From Clavelina lepadiformis (lineage: Eukaryota > Chordata > Ascidiacea > Aplousobranchia > Clavelinidae): a DNA stretch of 64,000 nucleotides. The stretch covers positions 1,614,501-1,678,500 of the forward strand of contig NC_135247.1 of NCBI RefSeq assembly GCF_947623445.1, in the 5' to 3' direction. The notes below the pieces were generated by a model that was not told where the DNA came from, ran no database searches, and saw only the letters and a list, made by a program, of their open reading frames with translations. Shown here in pieces: positions 1 through 13,000 of this stretch (its first letter is position 1; each line of letters opens with the position of its first letter). A program made the translations under genes and the position numbers.

Positions 1-3000
1 TGGAATGTTTCTATCATGCAACATCTAATTTCCTCAGGCCCACCACACAACTTTCTTGGTTGAATCAGTGACACAGCATCTCAATACAAGTTCCTGATAT
101 GACGAAAGCTATCCACCACAGCACATCTTGCCAAAGAGCAAATTTTCTGCCCGAATTCAACCTCAACAAAATAGACCGATAACAAGTACAATAAACTGCT
201 AATAAACCGTTGTTGTTTTGTGATTCATACTAGTAAGTTCCAAGACACATTACAACGCCCTGATAGGCCTTCCATAGCAAAAAGGTTCCCAATGCTTATT
301 TAAAATTTTTATTCATTTATTGGCCATTTGCGGTACATGCGTAAAAAATGCAAACCTATCGCACTAATACAATTGAAAAGAAAAAAGTAGAAAAAAAGGG
401 GTATAAAAGAGGCCATGGATAAAAACAGGCCAATAAAATCTAAGCAACCCATGGCTGAGACAGATTATATCAGTAATTTTTTACTGTGGAGTTGAAAATG
501 AAATTACTTAGATTCTTCACTTGTCAGAATGGGAAATGTGTTTACCAAAATCTCGATCTGGCAATGACAATAATTACCTCTGGTTGCGCTACTTCCGAAA
601 CACTTAATCCATCTTCGTCTTCATTTTTCTATAAAAAAAAAAACACAAACAGGGTAAAATTAAATCAGACATAAGATCCGAACAAAAAGCATAAATGTGC
701 AAATGAAAAGAAACTTTTGCTAAACTCCTGTACCAGAGTCTGGAATTGAAATAAAAGGAACATGTTGGCCAGACATGTCAAACCAAAATGCTGTTACAGA
801 CCAAAAATGATTTTCGGACCGCACTTTGAAAACCTTATGATACTTGATTTGGTTTAAAACAAAGTATACGTGAAAAAATACCACTTTAATTAAAGCAATC
901 TTAAATAACTTGTGCAATATTTCAGCACGATTTTGAAGCAACTCGCTTGCTACTATATTTCTGAAAAGTGTCACAAACACAGAGCCGATCAGCAATATAG
1001 GCTGTAGTATTTCAAAGCTCTTAAAACCTATAATAGTGTGAGTCCCAACTGTCTAACTGCCCCAACTGCAATGTATGGCATATGATACCAAGATCCCAGG
1101 GGTGCAGAAGCAAAATATTGGTGTGCAAGTGTGCAACAAGCCAAACCGGTCCAGGGTGCATTCCACGTGAGTTACACCGAAGCAGCATAAACTCAGTTTG
1201 ATCTCGGCATGACACGGAGCCAAATCACGCCTTGGTGCAACCATGGCAACTTTGCTCTTCCGTATTTGTATTGTTTAGATGAAAAAGAGGACAGTTATAA
1301 TTATATCCCTTTTTCAGAAATTGCCCGTTGGCATTATGTCTTTGGCATATAATCCTTCAACTGGGCCCACTGGCCGCAGGTTCCAGGTTGGACATGGCTT
1401 ATCTAAGCCTATTAGCTAACACAAAAGTATGATACGATATGATAATCTGGTTACCTTTGGACTGAAGAAAGTCTTTGAACGACTTAAACCCGGCAATGAT
1501 TTCGCATCTCTCAATTCCTTGTATGGAAAGTTTGTATGCTCACATGGCCAAAGAGCAAATACTGAAATATTATTACGTCACTGGTGTAAATGTTAGCTCC
1601 ACCCTTTCTGACACGGGTTCACAAAATGTTACAAAAACATTCATAAAAAGGTTGCAAGTGCAGTAAAATTCCCTTTACTTTCATTTTTGAAAGTTGTAAC
1701 TTGACATTGGCACGGACAAGCACTGAAGCAAAGTCAATGGCTTTTGATTCGGCTCCATTTATTGAAATAAGGATTAATTGTGGCAGAAAGTAATAATTAG
1801 AGTTTTATTTTTAATACTGGCTTGGCATAAAACATCGACCCTAATTATTTTGGCATAAATCTTTTGGTGTTAAAATACCAGCTTTCCGTATAGGCTCGAG
1901 CGTGGAGCAAGGCTTTATGCAAGTTCTGATTTTGTCACACATCTTTTTGGTATTATGATATTTTAAAGCATATTGCTCGAATTCAGAACTGTACACCAGG
2001 TCCACTGAATTGGAGCGTCATTAACGTCTTGCCCTATGGAATTACAATTGTAGCTCCACTGGGTATCGGACACGGAACACGAACGAGCCGCAATGTTGTG
2101 AGCTTGGCGTTCTAGATATAGCCTATAGGCTACTCAGTTATAGTCGACCAAGTCGATAAACTAGATCAACAGTTAATTGTGTTATTTTATCAATTATTTT
2201 TTGCCACTGACTGTGGGAAGTAATAATGAACGGAGCTAAATTTGTCATAGCATGCTAAAACAAGAATGCTACCTCACAAACAGCTATAGCAAACATTAAA
2301 CTACCCTGGGGTAGTTCACACTTTACAAAACTAGTGAAAAGCATCACAACATAATGTAAACTGTGATAACAAAAACATAATACTTGGAGGAGTTTACCTT
2401 AATCTCTGAAGAAAGCTTCCTTTTTTCATAATATCTCCCAGCCATTTTTAAACCTCGTTTACAGTCTGTTCATAAGTTTCTTGAAAACGTGTTTTCTCAC
2501 TTTAGTTGGTCATTATTTAGGGTATTCCCGTGAAAAGATTGCTGCAGCTATAAATATCTTATGTAAACAAATAAATACGAAATGTCTAACAATTAGACTC
2601 TAATTGAATGGATTTTCGCACTTAAACTAGTGAAGTAAACGCGAAATTCCAATTGGAGATGGCAGAAATTTATTTAGACCGAAACCGCATTCAGGCCTAG
2701 CTTTAGTCAGTATGTTTGTATTCGGTGGCCGCAGTGGCGCATTTTTACATTTACATTATTTGTAATTTATATTTCAAAGGCTGATATCAATTTTAGACTT
2801 GTATTGCGCTGATTATGCACCTTTCTGTGCACCAGACTATTGACACATTCGCCTACAAGCCCTACATTATAGTAAAACATATGTTCTTCCAACACAACTC
2901 TTGGGTTGTTTATTTCTCCAGTTATACAACAAATTTTGTAGCCGAAATGAGTAGGCCCACGGAGTTTCAGGTAAATTCTATAGCAATGCAAGTGTAAAAC

Positions 3001-4933
3001 AAGATTGTGTTGACAAAATGTGCACGAATTTATAGACAATTTCCGTGGCAGAAAGAAAGGTAAAATACCTTAACTAATTGCAACATCGCTTATTCTAATA
3101 TTTTCAATGAGTTATTTCTTGACCATAAACAGCTCGCGCTCTTACGTTGATTAAATCATCACGGAAATTGAGAATGGCTAATTGAAGCAGATATTTAAAT
3201 CGTCCATTGTTACTTCAACGGCTTATGTGTGCATTTATTTATGCATGTAAGCTATTTTTGGCTCAGCTTTGCATAACTGGGCATAAAATGAAGTGTCATT
3301 TTTTTAACTGTAGCCAATTTTGCATGCCACATGATGATGCAGTAGCCTCGTTTTTGAAGACTAAAATTTACAGTTAATTAAAAACTTTAAAAGGCAGTCG
3401 AAAACTATGTCCTGCATACCTTTCCACACTATTCGGTATAGACTGGCCGCGACCACTAATTCTGTTAATGGATAAGACGGAAAAGTTAACAAAAACAAAA
3501 AACGGTTTTGTGGTTAATAGCGCAAATTATCGGCCTACTTAAGCTGCATTCATGCACATTACATTACATGCTTTAAGTCTACTCAGCTTATATCTACGGA
3601 AAATCATGTGAAGAATTCTGCTAAAGGAATATGTGTGTTTCTTCACGTTCTGATGTGATTTTGTTTTTATTTCATGCAGGTATCTACAAGAATTGGATTG
3701 CCAAACGAGATCATGAAATATATGGAAAATGGGTAGGCCTATATGGCACCTGAACTTGTGAGGTTGACCCACTTCACTACAATACGTAGCCTACTTGTTG
3801 AAATGTTTATTGCGGGTGATGATATACGAGTCTCATGAGGTCGTTGTCTGCTTTTCTCACCTACAGATTTAATTGTTCGCCTTGATGGCTTATTGTCTGA
3901 TGACTAGCTTCAATTAGCAGTGATCAATATTGTAATGACTTGTTTTCCACTGCTATATTATATCACCAAAGTCTTTGTTACCTTGTGAAGATGACAGTAA
4001 AGTTGTCTATCTTAACACTGAACTTCTTCAAATAGAATTCAACAATGGTTGCATAGGAATGAAAACAGGGTAGGTCTATACTCATTATATTGAATTTTCT
4101 TTAAACAATTACATTTAGACAACACATTGGCACAGTAACAGCATAAAGACGTCCATGTTATAGGGTTGATCTTAGTAGAATGATTGCATTGAACAGCTGT
4201 GCCTAACTCACGCAAGATAGGCAGGCGCGATATTTATGTCCTGATTTACAACGGAAAACAGAATGTTAGCGGTATGCAATGTTATCTGTCATTGATGTAA
4301 TGTTTGGTAAAGCAGACGTCTGAAAATAAGAATTCTATATTGTATTCGATTTGTATACTAAAATATCCCTTTATCATCAAATAAGTTTTTACAAAATTAT
4401 TTACAAACGTAGTTTCCGGAAATTGAAAAAAATTATTTGAATAATGCCTTGTAAGTGGGAATCAATATAGTATTACATAAACGCTTTTAAAGACTGCGCA
4501 ACAAGTTCACATAAAATTGTGTGATTATCATAAAGCACAGAATAACTTATGTCTGCAATGCCGGTAATTTACCACAAGTTATAAATGAAAATAAAATATA
4601 AACATTTTCAAATCAAAATTTCCCCTATTTTACATTTGTAGTTTACAAAGAATAGGCTACATTTGATCAAACGCCAGCATATTTGCAATGACAAAACACA
4701 AGACACACCCAGTTCGAACATTTTTTTCAAGTTATTACATGCAGAACAAGACGAAGACGAATTAGGAAGCATTCAATTTCAAAATTCCTCTGCTCACATT
4801 CCACCATGCAACCATTTCATCCCCAAGAGCTTGGTAATTGCTGCGTTTTATCCATAGTAACTTGCACTGATAAAGGACCACTATTGATTTGGAAAAAAGG
4901 CGAAAAAGCGTTTATGATCCTTTTTTACTTCGA
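1..4933. other. Gene-poor stretch, no supported gene
   Basis: I find no exon chain, RNA gene or intact mobile element here. Open frames are short and AT-rich, with no flanking splice logic or recognisable protein. About 3110-3250 resembles 5775-5915, the upstream flank of the secreted-peptide gene on the minus strand. About 4510-4660 resembles the flanks at 36540-36650 (same orientation) and 39181-39290 (inverted), so the right end of this stretch belongs to a duplicated cassette. Confidence 0.6.
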
Positions 4934-5540
4934 TTAATGCTCATAATTCACTCTGTGTTGCAAAAAACTAAAATATATTGATAAAATCTCACGTTTAGCT
5001 TTTCTGGGACACTTTTTCCGGAAAAGTTTGGCGCCACTTTGTGAAAAGACCTTCAGGCATTTCTCATTGTCTGTGATACGATGAAAGCAAACATATAATT
5101 GATTAAAGTTTTTTAAAATGTTTACTGGATATATGACAAAGTTACAGGCCACCGTAAAGCAGCAGATATAAACTTACTTCTAAGTATGGCTCGTAACACT
5201 TTCCTATATCTTGAGTTACATCGTCGGCGGATTTGTCTTGCTCTTCGCTTGTGCTTGTGACCTGATATCCCTGGAAAAATTTATCATTATGACCTTATTA
5301 GGCGTTTTTTGCATTGTCTTTAGTGGCAATTATTCAGTAGAAGGAGAAACTTGTGATAAACGATGCAGCACTAAACATAAATCCTTGAATAGCTGCCAGG
5401 CGTCTTTGCCAGTTCGAAGGCACCCACATCGTCTTACCTGCAACTCGTATTCAACTCGTCTTACCTGCACACAATGATATTATGACGCAACAAATCAACA
5501 AGAGTAAGATGAGCCGAAAGCAAGTTTTTGAAGAAAACAT
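4934..5540 (-). CDS. Small secreted cationic cysteine peptide, paralogue C (3' end uncertain)
   Basis: Exons on the minus strand: 5540-5465 (76 nt), 5270-5178 (93 nt), 5070-4993 (78 nt), all in matching phase. Exon 1 encodes a signal peptide with a hydrophobic core (LILLLLICCVIISLCA, residues 10-25). The mature part is very basic (HKHKRRARQIRRRC) with Cys43, Cys61 and Cys77, that is C-x17-C-x15-C. Exon sizes, phases and much of the sequence match the gene at 38198-39117. The last exon is unclear: where that paralogue has a pyrimidine-rich acceptor ending in AG, the matching place here (about 4728-4740) lacks the AG. Reading on past the exon-3 donor gives a stop at 4934 without a fourth Cys, and I end the model there. 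I do not recognise the family. A secreted effector or antimicrobial peptide is only an inference from charge and cysteines. Confidence 0.6.
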
Positions 5541-5648
5541 GTTTTATAGATTTCTTCGAATTTCAGGAAAGTTTTTCGTCTTCAGATTTTTGAATGCTTC
5601 TGGTCGACCAAATTCTATCACTCTGATGTTAACTGAATATCATTAGAG

Positions 5649-5656
5649 TTTATATA
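5649..5656 (-). promoter_or_regulatory. TATA box of secreted-peptide paralogue C
   Basis: TATATAAA on the minus strand, about 110 bp upstream of the ATG at 5540. The same element, in similar flanking sequence and at the same distance, lies upstream of the ATG at 38198, which supports a real core promoter shared by the two paralogues. Confidence 0.55.
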
Positions 5657-6596
5657 ACCGCAACTTGGTCTTTTATATCGTCGTGTGGATACACAAAAGC
5701 TCTTTTTTGAGTTATAACTCTTTCCTGCCATACAATCTCTAATGAATTTTTACCTCGCATATTCAAATTCTTCCAATGACTTATTTACAAACCAAAAATA
5801 GCTCACATTCTTACACAAAATCTTCGCGGAAGTTTGCAAGGGTTAAGTGAAGCTTTAAGTCGTCCATTGTATGTTGAAGTAAGGTTTTTATTCGTGCATT
5901 TATTTTTATATGTGTCGACAGTAACTTATGTCAATTGCGTGCGTTTTAACTCCATCGTTACTTCCTATACTTTCAGAATAAAGTGTTCGGTGCAATATTT
6001 GCCCGTTAAAGAAAGCAAATCAATTCATGAAAATTTTACTGGATTCAGACAAATTAAGCTTTAAACTGTTTTACATGAAATAATAATCGAAATTGACATC
6101 GAAAGCATTTTGTATAAGTTAGTTAATATGATTGCCTCATAAGTTTTTCAAACAATGCACGAACGAAAAGTCACAAAGTCATAGATTTAATGAATCGAGT
6201 CAGAGACTGGACTCGAGTCAGTTCTTTTTTATCACGTTTCAACTTTAACGTAAAACGAATCTTTATTTTTTGGTCGGAATACAATTAAGTGTAACTTAAA
6301 ACGATTTTATTTGTTTACGAATGCGTACGTTACAGCCAAATGAAGCAAATTTTGTAACAACCCTAAGCGTTTGTAGTTTATAGAAATAGCATTTTTGCAT
6401 TTTGTTTGGCTTGGTTTCGAATATTAATCGACTTAACTTGACTAGAGTCTCGAAAGGTAAATGACCTTCAAGTCGAGGTCGGTGACTTATTGTTACGACT
6501 GACACAAAGTCATTGCATATCATCATTGTAGGCCTAAGTTCAATACAAGCATGCAGCTGTTTCTGCAAGATGCATTCTTTTTATTGGCTCTTTCAG

Positions 6597-6712
6597 CATT
6601 GCTGGGTTTTTTTCGTGAAGATGAATTGTTTCCGCTTGATGCTGGCGATTGCAAAGCTGCAGCAAAATGTTTGTTGAAAGATCATAGTTACGGCAACGTC
6701 GAAATGCTGTAA
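6597..6712 (+). other. Orphan terminal-exon candidate
   Basis: A pyrimidine-rich acceptor (ctctttcag) is followed by 38 codons to a TAA, reading LLGFFREDELFPLDAGDCKA and onward to NVEML. The reading looks protein-like (mixed composition, two Cys), but no upstream exon of matching phase was found and I recognise no family. It lies between the two divergent secreted-peptide genes. Confidence 0.2.
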
Positions 6713-7845
6713 TTGTTAGAATCTATGAACTCATGCGCAGAAGATGTGACACTTCTCTGTTTATCATTGTATTATTTATTTTATTTTCGCCATTAACTGT
6801 GCGGAGCGAAAAATCATCTTCTAAGAAAGCATTTGAGTTTGTCTTAAAGTTGCAATTCAATTCGTTCTAATTTTCAGGTTTGCAGATGTGACGGCGAATT
6901 GAGGCATGGAACCTCAATACGCAGGAACCCCTCAAAACATATAATTAGGCTTGCACGGTGTCGATTGTATCCGGTATAAGCCGTACAAGAATATTCCCAA
7001 CAAATTGGAGACCAGGGACGGCTTGAATATTCATGACTGAATCAATCGAAAGTTGAACGATCCCGAATCCATCAACACGTCCAAGTTGGTTCCTGTTACG
7101 GTAGGAAGGGTTAAAGCGAGCTAGCAACACAAGAGGAAGCTACGTAACGTATTTCACACATGCTGGAATGTTAAAGTGTAAACGTGCAGATGTTTCGTCA
7201 TGCATGAGTAATAATTAAGTTGTTGTTTATGAAAAGGTTACCGAAGGACACTGAACTTCTGCGTTTTACGCGTGGTCATGTGACTTTTAATTGCACAACC
7301 TTTCGTCTTATCTATCTTGACCACTCGTCTCAACTGCGACCACAACCCGTGACCTCTCTCGACGTTTAACGTAGGTACTAGAAATGCAAGTTTCACAACC
7401 TGCAATCGAAATCTGGATTTTTAATACGTCAATCAATTGAAAAGCAAAAGTTGAGCAGGGACCAGCAGAAAAATAACACCTGACGGTGATATGTCGACCA
7501 AAAATAAGGAGAAAAGAGTCGTCAATTGAGCCCATATAAGCCTCGTTTCGATGAGATTGCCATTTTTATGACACTATTACTTCCTTTGTAGATTGTTTGA
7601 CGTGTGCCGAGAGAAAAAATACCCAGGAAAAGTTTTTAGGTTTCTTTTTTCTAAGCACAGGTTTGGAGAATACAATCGAAACGTTGCTTTCGTAAAAAAG
7701 TACATCAATTGAAAACCAAAAGGTTCGCGATGTAAAAGTTGGCCTATTAGAGCATCAACTCATCAGTTTCGCCAATCACTTGAAGCAAGCGCAGCAATAC
7801 GACTTGCAAGGAAATTGTAAAGATTTGAAGAAACTGTCAAAAAAG

Positions 7846-9131
7846 ATGACGAAAAGCAAGATTTTTTCATCAAAATCCAGCGTCGAATTAATCCTCGTGT
7901 TGGTCACTTTCTGCTGCTTCTACGTCATCCTATGCGAAGGTAAAGTCGAGAGATAAAGCGAATGTAAACAATGAACGTTATGTTCGACGCAGTTTTTGAA
8001 TCGTCGTTGTAGGATACTGTAACCATGATTCTCATTGCTTGCACTGCTTTGTAGGTGCTCCTAGACAAGGGGTTAGGATTCCGCACAGAGGCCGGTGGAA
8101 CCCTAGAACCCAAGTACGACGCAGACGCTGTACATCGACATTTCGAAGCATTCAGCGTGGAATTGGCCAAGGTATTTACATAAAACAGCTGATTATGCGT
8201 GACGAAAAATAACTGAACAAGTACCGGTATACCAGTATGTCAGTAGCTAACACATAAATGATGTTTTACTCAAAAGTATTTGATACGTCTTTACTTGCTT
8301 ACGTCGTAGATCCAACAAAGTGCTTCCAGCTAGTCACAAGTGACGGTTACGAAAGATTCAATCGAAATTGCCGATACTTGTCACGATGTAAGTTCTCAAA
8401 AATCAATCAACAAGTTATTGGCGTTTATAAGTAAACTCGACTCCTTATTCGTGCTATTGTGACGGCTACGTCACGAGTCATGGGTTGTTTTGTAAATGCT
8501 GGCATTTTTGTTTTGAATCTTGTAATTTAGTTGTTGACCAAATTTAAATTCTCCTTAATGACGTTCAGATAAATCACCTTGCTTGAACTGATGTGCCACA
8601 TATAAACACTGTTGCAATGTCTGCAACCTTTCCTTCACCCTTCTCTTTCATTTGTTACCGCAAGCGAAATGTAACATTCAGTAGGCTTTGTCCAAAGGCA
8701 AAAGCTTTTGTGTCTGATAAATAATTAATTAATGAATAAAAATAGGAACTTTATCATGTAATAATATGCATAGACAGAAATTAAGCAACTAACAGCATAG
8801 TCACGCTGTTTGAGGAATGAGAACTCATACCATCGAAGCATAAGCAAAAATAAGTTATCAATCATCAATCGTCCTCGCTCATATTGTAACAATAACCGCC
8901 AATGTACGAGGTCTTTATGGCGATTATGTTTGTCATATATTACTTCACACAAGTAATATAGCAGCGAACAAATATTTGTTTTACTATCATCGCGATATAT
9001 GCGCGAAGCACTTTCTCTGATTCCCAGGTAACGCATAAAACTCATAACCTAAGCATTGACTTGCAGTGACCACCGTGAAGTGCCAAGGAATCGTGCGACG
9101 CATTTCACTTGGGAAGATGCAGCTGGGATGA
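7846..9131 (+). CDS. Small secreted cationic four-cysteine peptide, paralogue A
   Basis: Four exons: 7846-7939, 8055-8171, 8310-8387 and 9067-9131, joined in phase (every junction is phase 1), give 117 residues. Residues 1-31 form a signal peptide (core VELILVLVTFCCFYVILC). The mature part is arginine-rich (RRRRC at 53-57) with Cys57, Cys75, Cys91 and Cys102: spacing C-x17-C-x15-C-x10-C. Spacing, intron phases and the 78-nt third exon are shared with the genes at 5540-4934 (minus) and 38198-39117 (plus), although overall identity is low, so this is an older paralogue. The start was chosen because it begins the signal peptide just after a leader (ttgaagaaa) also present upstream of the other two ATGs. 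No family name is recognised. Secretion is strongly indicated; function is unknown. Confidence 0.65.
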
Positions 9132-10037
9132 CCTACACGACGAGCATTTGGATGGATTTGCATAAACCCTCTGATAATGACAAAGTTCTTTTATTACATT
9201 TTTTCACACTATATGTCTATCGTATCAGCATTTTTTTACAAAGAGTTTCACGTTTTAATGTGTTAAATCTAAATCATCCGCTTAGTATTGCAATCTTTAA
9301 GCTATACATTATAAGATGTTCGTGTCCTTATTAGTTGAAGAAAGTGTACAGGAAGTGTTGAGTTTGGTGTATATTTATTTATATTTTTTTGTGTATTATT
9401 TGCCTGTATTTGGGTTCGGTGGTTGTGCTACTGACTCTTTGCATTTGTCCCAAGCTCATTTGTTATGATGTAATTTTCGCCCACGAGACCTACCACATTT
9501 TCCTGCCATAGTTGAGATGTATTATTATCACTGCTGCTAATTCGCCATTCAGGGTCAGCATAAGTTTTGGTGCCGCACAGTAATGGCGAAAAATAAAATG
9601 AATGAATAAATAAAGTGTTTGATGTGTAACACCTCTTTTGTAATCTTCTGTATCGCAATATTGTTTGCAAAGTGAAAGTCACGCTCTAAATTGAAAATCG
9701 TCCCAACAAACAAGAACAACAACACAGACTGCGACAGAGGCAGTCATTTTTTAAAGATTAGACTTTGGCGACCACTAAAAATTTCAAGAAACTTCCTCCT
9801 TTAAATGCTAACTGTTAATTTTCTGCTGTGGTTGCAGAGGTATAATTTTTGTGAGACCTTGGGGTAAATTTGAAACCGGTTCGCTTCTCAAAAACATTTA
9901 AAACAAAAAAACAGATGACTGAAAAAAGTGCAAATTTAATTCATCCAATTGATTGCACTCGTCTTAAAAAGAAAAAAAAACAGAACGTAGGTAATGCTAA
10001 GCATGATTAGAGATTTACGTCATTACAACGGAAATAT
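9132..10037. other. Intergenic stretch, no gene seen
   Basis: Lies between the secreted-peptide gene ending at 9131 and the 3' end of the minus-strand coiled-coil gene. It is AT-rich. An AATAAA-containing run near 9600-9612 could serve as a polyadenylation signal for the upstream gene, but it is about 480 bp past the stop. Nothing else is supported. Confidence 0.5.
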
Positions 10038-13000
10038 TCAATGTATGACGTCAGGAGAATCGGGTCTTTCTGGTTGCGGAAGTTCCGTTTCCTGACTTAC
10101 GGGAATTTCATTTTTCCCTGAAAAAGATGCTGTGGCAGTGAGAGGTGAGTTCAGTTCCTCTCGGTCTTGAGAGCTCAGAGGCTGGGAGTTGAAATACATC
10201 GGGTGTCGGGTCGTGGGTGCGGTTGAAACCCTGGAAAAAAATGAAAACTACTCCGTCAGATTCGGTGACCCATCTTTTAATATATCGCTACCACTGTCAA
10301 GATTGGCCAATTAATTGAACAACAAGAACCGCAGGCCAAGTCAGAAAAATTAAGTTTATCTTATCCTGCGGTTTCAAACCTGGGGTGTGTGAGTTAAACT
10401 TCAATTCCTCAGAAATAGCCTAAGTTATATCAATTTTACAGTTGGGTGTTTGTGCGAAACAATTATTGCAGTTAGGGGTCGGCAAGTAGACAACGCTTGG
10501 GAGCCACTGATTTACTTTGTAACTGGGATTGAGGAGTTGTAAAAAACGCTTCATTCGGAACCACAGCCACTCATATATAATTGCCTTCATGTGAAATTTA
10601 CATATGTACTCATTTGGTAAGCTACTGATTTTGACAACTAATTATATTATCAGCCTTATAACATGGAATTTGGACTTGTACCTACACTTTCCCTGTAATT
10701 GTACCGGCACGAAATTTACTTACTTGCTCTCTTAATAAGCCTTTTTTAGATAACAAATCAAAATCAGCTTTATTTGACAATATTTACAACTAAACCAGTC
10801 AAAAAGAACGGCTTCACCACATGCCTGTGGGTGCAATGTCGTGTTTACTAAAGAAAACAGCTTCTAGTTCACTTCAAATTATGTCAGTAAAGATTCCGAC
10901 GTATTTTCGAAAGCTACAACACAATAAAAAACTAGATTCCACTCACCGCGTTCGTTTTTGGGAGCTTGTGACATCCTGTCTGCTTCCTCCTTCTATTTCT
11001 CCATTCTCCTCGGTCGAATCTTCCTCTTCCTTTGACGTTACTTCCGATGTGATTTCCTGTTTAGCACCTGACGTCGTTGTCAGTTGTACGGTTCGAGAAG
11101 CTTGATTAACCCCACTGGCTTTTTCTATCTTGGTCTTTAAAAATTACAAAAAAAGTTTCGTGAAGTCAAAGTATATATAGCTGTTGGGAAGGAAGCAATC
11201 TTGGAAGCCAGTTTTAAACAACTAAAACTAAACTACTTTTAATACCGCCTGTAATTGCTATATTAATAAAAAAAACATGCACATTGTCTGGAACTTAGAA
11301 ATAAATTCCTATTATACAAAAATGATGAAAAAATCCAGTTTTGGAATAAGTGCATTTTCAAGCACTTACTTCTAAGTGTTTTACAGCCGCCTCCTTCCAT
11401 GCTTTTTCAAGTATCTCTCTCGAAATTCTTTCGCTGTGTAAAGCTTCGAATGATCTAGTTAGCTGTAGTTTGATGTCAGATCTCTCAAGTTTGAGCGAAT
11501 CGATCATTGAACGATGTGATTCTTCCACCGCAGCCACCTTCTCGTCGAACTGAAGTTCCAGATTCCGCAATCTCATTCTCTGAGAATAACATTAAGATGT
11601 CTGGGCTTGACAAAAAAGAGCTGCACACATACACTAGAAAAATCCCACCACACAGATAGTATAAAAAAAGTTAACAATAATTCCAATATTTCAGATAATA
11701 TTGGCATGAGTTTGACTAATAGTATTGAGTAAAATTGGACGATTTGCCAAACATTTTTAGATAGCATTATTCCGGTGTTGGAGTTTAGAAAGTTCTAGGG
11801 ACCCACCGAAAATAAGACATCATATGACAATCAATAACTTTATTCAGCTTATACCGATCAGTATCTCTTGTAAATGCGTACAGAATACATGTTTTGAGAT
11901 TGAAATTGACAAAAATCTGAAATTTTGCTGCTTCGATTTACGTCCCTCATAACTACACGATCATTTATATTTATATTTCACAAATTAGCAGTTATTGGAG
12001 TTCTACCACATAATCGTATCTGAACAAATTCAAGCGGTTACAGATAGCAGCTTTTACCGTATCTTCCAGGTCAGTGCTGATGCGACGACTTCGCACTTTC
12101 TCTTCCGTCAGTCGCTCTTTAACCTGTTCAAGTTCGGCCAAAACGTCATCAAGTTGATTCGATCTCTTTTTTAGTTCCTCGATGTTGAGGGATCCATCGG
12201 TGAATTTACTCCACATCGTCTCCAACTCCTCTCTGTGATCTCTGTCATGACGAAAGTCGGTAAACGGCTGGTGCATATAATGGCCAGATCAAGCACATAC
12301 CTGATAATTTCATCGACATTGCTCCGAAATTCTTTTCTCATTTCGTCACGCTCTGCTGAAAACTTCTCTTCCAAGCTCCTTCTGTTGTCATCGATTGCGT
12401 TTTCCACCGCTCTTCGTCGTTCCCAATCCATGTCTTCTTTCTGCAAAGAGCAAAATCATCAGTTTCCTTTTTCTATTTCACTGCATCCGACATTTCTTAG
12501 AATAACAAGGAGAAAAACTTAATGCGTTGACAAATTTATCAAAAAGTTGATCAGCCGTAGAAATACATATGTTGTCTATTAAACATCATCAGTTTTTTTT
12601 TCAAATAGTGAAATCCTTGCCTTTAACCTCCATTGTTCTTGCATCTCCTCTTGCACGGAACCACGGTAGTTTTTAAACGAAGCTTGCAACATCCGGAACT
12701 CACCCTGTAACTTTTCATATCTCTTGTTAAGCTGTGCCTCCAGTTCTTTCGAATTTCTGTCATTTTTCGACATAATTTCCAACTTCTCAGTTTCGTGTCG
12801 CTGTCAAAACACACTCAGTTATGACCACGATAATGTTATTGCTAAATTAACGTCATCTTAACAAACAGCACAAAAATCTTTGAATGATGTACACACACAA
12901 AAAAATCGTATTTTGTATACAGTGAATAAACCTACAGTATTCATCGTGTCATAACAACAACAAGATGAATCTGAGCATTGGCAGACTGATTTCTCAATTG

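Noticed and set aside
5211..5477. Plus-strand 88-residue frame with a hydrophobic start
   Set aside because: Antisense to exons 1-2 of the minus-strand secreted-peptide gene, whose splice phases and paralogues explain the region better.
6945..7130. Minus-strand 61-residue frame (RFNPSYRNRNQLGRVDGFG)
   Set aside because: No homologue recognised and no flanking exons; left unannotated.
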